A program made the translations under genes and the position numbers. A stretch of 6,466 nt of DNA from an uncultured Lachnospiraceae bacterium (GTDB lineage: Bacteria > Bacillota > Clostridia > Lachnospirales > Lachnospiraceae), in the NCBI GenBank assembly GCA_905236275.1, contig CAJOPI010000125.1:1-6466 (forward strand), in the 5' to 3' direction. Below the pieces are notes generated by a model that was given only the letters and a program-made list of their open reading frames with translations, was not told the DNA's origin and did no database searches. Positions 5,319 through 6,466 of the stretch are shown here, piece by piece; the first letter of the stretch is position 1; the number at the start of each line of letters is the position of its first letter.

Positions 5319-6299
5319 TTACTCTATATCCTCATCCTGAATTTTGTAGGAGCCCTTGAAATGATCACCCTTGAAGGTTATCTTTTTGCTCTTTTTATCA
5401 TAATCGTAGTCGCTGCTCGAACACTTGTAATATTCATCATCTAAAAGGATTTTAACTCTCTTTAAGTGTTTGCCCTTCATTTTAACACTCAGGCTGTCAT
5501 CAGAGGTAACCTTATAAGGCTTAACCTTGAAGGTCATTCCGTTCTCGCCCTTTGTAAGCTCCTTAACGGCCTTTTCAATCTTATCATCAGCAGATTTCAG
5601 TTCTTTTATCTGGAACTTCTTTATATCCTTGTTGATCTTGATTTCGGTTACTTCATATTTTTCGCCGTTAAATATTACCGTTATATCACCGAAATCTTCA
5701 AATCTCGGATCATGACCGGAAAATGTTAGCTTTGAAGTATAGGTTACCCTGAAATCTTCTTTTTTCTTGGGATACTTAAGTTTCTTTCCGCCTGTGCTTC
5801 CGTAATTAATCTCTGCGTCAGTCAGGTAATCATTACCGTCATCAATGTCAATATCTGCCCATTCTTCCTTAGTCCCGGCATAATTAACTTTTTCAAGCCT
5901 TGAGGCTTTACGAAAGGCATTTTCCTTAACGTCTTTAAGGCTTAAGGGAAGTGTGATTTTCTTAAGCTTCTTGCAGCCGGAAAATGCAGACTTTTCAATC
6001 TTTGTTACCTTGCTCGAAACCGTAACCTCTTTAATGGTCGTGTTATCCTTGAAAGCATTTTTACCTATCGTCGTTACCTTACTTCCTGAAATTTTGCTCG
6101 GAAGTGTAACTGATGTTGCCGTACCCTTATAAGCAGTTATCGTAGCCTTGCCATCTGATATCTTATATTCAAAGCCATCAACGGACGGGGTCTCACTCGT
6201 TTCCGAACCTGTCGCAGCATAAACTGCCTGATTTCCCGAAGGACTGATAAATGCAACAGCCGTAGCTGCCAGAGTTACTAACAGAATTTTCTTGAACAT
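5319..6299 (-). CDS. Secreted leucine-rich-repeat (BspA-like, LRR_5) protein
   Basis: The ATG at 6297-6299 gives 326 residues. It is preceded by a strong AAAGGAGG at about 9 bp, and the in-frame ATG at 6341 falls in the promoter -10, so it is not the start. A signal peptide runs MFKKILLVTLAATAVAFI to a likely cleavage after VYA (residue 28). Residues 44-75 form a short beta region. LRR_5 repeats follow at about 76-140 (TTIGKNAFKDNTTIKEVTV, KIEKSAFSGCKKLKKITL, and VKENAFRKASRLEKVNY), capped by a KEEWADI...INYG motif (144-167). From about 172 to the end is a lysine-rich, beta-predicted region I do not recognise. There is no LPxTG or membrane anchor, so the protein is probably released or held non-covalently. 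Such proteins in gut Clostridia are thought to bind surfaces or proteins; the partner is unknown. It forms a single-gene unit with its own promoter and terminator. Confidence 0.88.
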   Translation of the reverse strand: MFKKILLVTLAATAVAFISPSGNQAVYAATGSETSETPSVDGFEYKISDGKATITAYKGTATSVTLPSKISGSKVTTIGKNAFKDNTTIKEVTVSSKVTKIEKSAFSGCKKLKKITLPLSLKDVKENAFRKASRLEKVNYAGTKEEWADIDIDDGNDYLTDAEINYGSTGGKKLKYPKKKEDFRVTYTSKLTFSGHDPRFEDFGDITVIFNGEKYEVTEIKINKDIKKFQIKELKSADDKIEKAVKELTKGENGMTFKVKPYKVTSDDSLSVKMKGKHLKRVKILLDDEYYKCSSSDYDYDKKSKKITFKGDHFKGSYKIQDEDIE

Positions 6300-6331
6300 A
6301 ACTGAACTCCTCCTTTTTTCCACACGAGTTA

Positions 6332-6360
6332 AGTGTATCATTTAAGACAAATTCGGTCAA
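6332..6360 (-). promoter_or_regulatory. Promoter of the LRR-protein gene
   Basis: On the minus strand TTGACC (6355-6360) and TACACT (6332-6337) are 17 bp apart, with a TG extension directly before the -10 (TGATACACT). Transcription would begin near 6325, leaving about 26 bases before the ATG at 6299, just enough for the AAAGGAGG site. This also rules out the longer reading frame that begins at 6341. Confidence 0.72.
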
Positions 6361-6393
6361 TTATTTTTATCAATCCTTGTTTTTATGATGTCA

Positions 6394-6454
6394 GGGTCAA
6401 AAGTCATCATCCATGGCAAGCTTGCTTGCCAGTGGGTGAATGACTTTATGACCC
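6394..6454. repeat. Long near-perfect hairpin, likely dispersed intergenic repeat
   Basis: Outer arms GGGTCA (6394-6399) and TGACCC (6449-6454) continue as AAAGTCAT (6400-6407) with ATGACTTT (6440-6447) across a one-base bulge. After a small internal loop, CCA pairs with TGG, and then TGGCAAG (6414-6420) pairs with CTTGCCA (6425-6431) around a 4-base tip. The whole is 61 bp and mostly paired. It lies about 34 bp upstream of the LRR-gene -35. It may be a REP- or MITE-like repeat, or the terminator of a gene beyond the window; no T-run follows on either visible side. I see no gene from 6300 to the window end. Confidence 0.65.
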
Positions 6455-6466
6455 GCCCCAATATGA

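Noticed and set aside
6300..6341. Longer start for the LRR protein at 6341
   Set aside because: It has no ribosome binding site, it lies upstream of the predicted transcript start and overlaps the -10, and it would put a charged stretch ahead of a typical signal peptide.

Overview
This window looks like a chromosomal segment of a moderately AT-rich Firmicute, most likely a Lachnospiraceae-type member of the Clostridia. The reasons are the gene order yicC-remA-gmk-rpoZ, the Shine-Dalgarno-rich gene starts, two TTG starts, and a secreted BspA-like leucine-rich-repeat protein. The genus cannot be fixed from the sequence alone. Almost all genes lie on the minus strand; one small gene is on the plus strand.

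Housekeeping operon, about 1-2718, read right to left. A clear sigma-A promoter (2689-2718) drives yicC (YicC-family endoribonuclease), remA (DNA-binding matrix/osmoregulation regulator), gmk (guanylate kinase), rpoZ (RNA polymerase omega) and rimO (ribosomal protein S12 methylthiotransferase, cut by the left edge of the window). The first three genes are tightly packed: yicC and remA overlap by 8 bp, and remA and gmk are 31 bp apart. Both remA and gmk start with TTG. A 114-bp gap before rpoZ holds a structured, inverted-repeat-rich element and a possible internal promoter. rpoZ and rimO are 13 bp apart. The shared theme is RNA and nucleotide metabolism, transcription and ribosome modification.

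Divergent gene, 2775-3233. A plus-strand gene for an unrecognised 109-residue protein has its own extended -10 promoter and a good ribosome binding site. It ends at a long hairpin shared with the converging pepT gene.

Peptidase and membrane-protein pair, 3250-5235, minus strand. A DUF218/YdcF-family membrane protein is followed 24 bp later by pepT (tripeptide aminopeptidase). No convincing promoter lies directly in front of the pair.

Secreted repeat protein, 5267-6360, minus strand. This is a complete unit with promoter, strong ribosome binding site, signal peptide, a short block of LRR_5 repeats, an unrecognised lysine-rich C-terminal region, and an intrinsic terminator. Upstream of it, at 6394-6454, is a long near-perfect hairpin that resembles a dispersed intergenic repeat.

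Most of the window is ordinary core genome. I see no phage, CRISPR array, insertion sequence, RNA gene or obvious defence system. The items most worth a second look are the small plus-strand gene, the two structured intergenic elements (about 773-857 and 6394-6454), and the C-terminal domain of the secreted protein.
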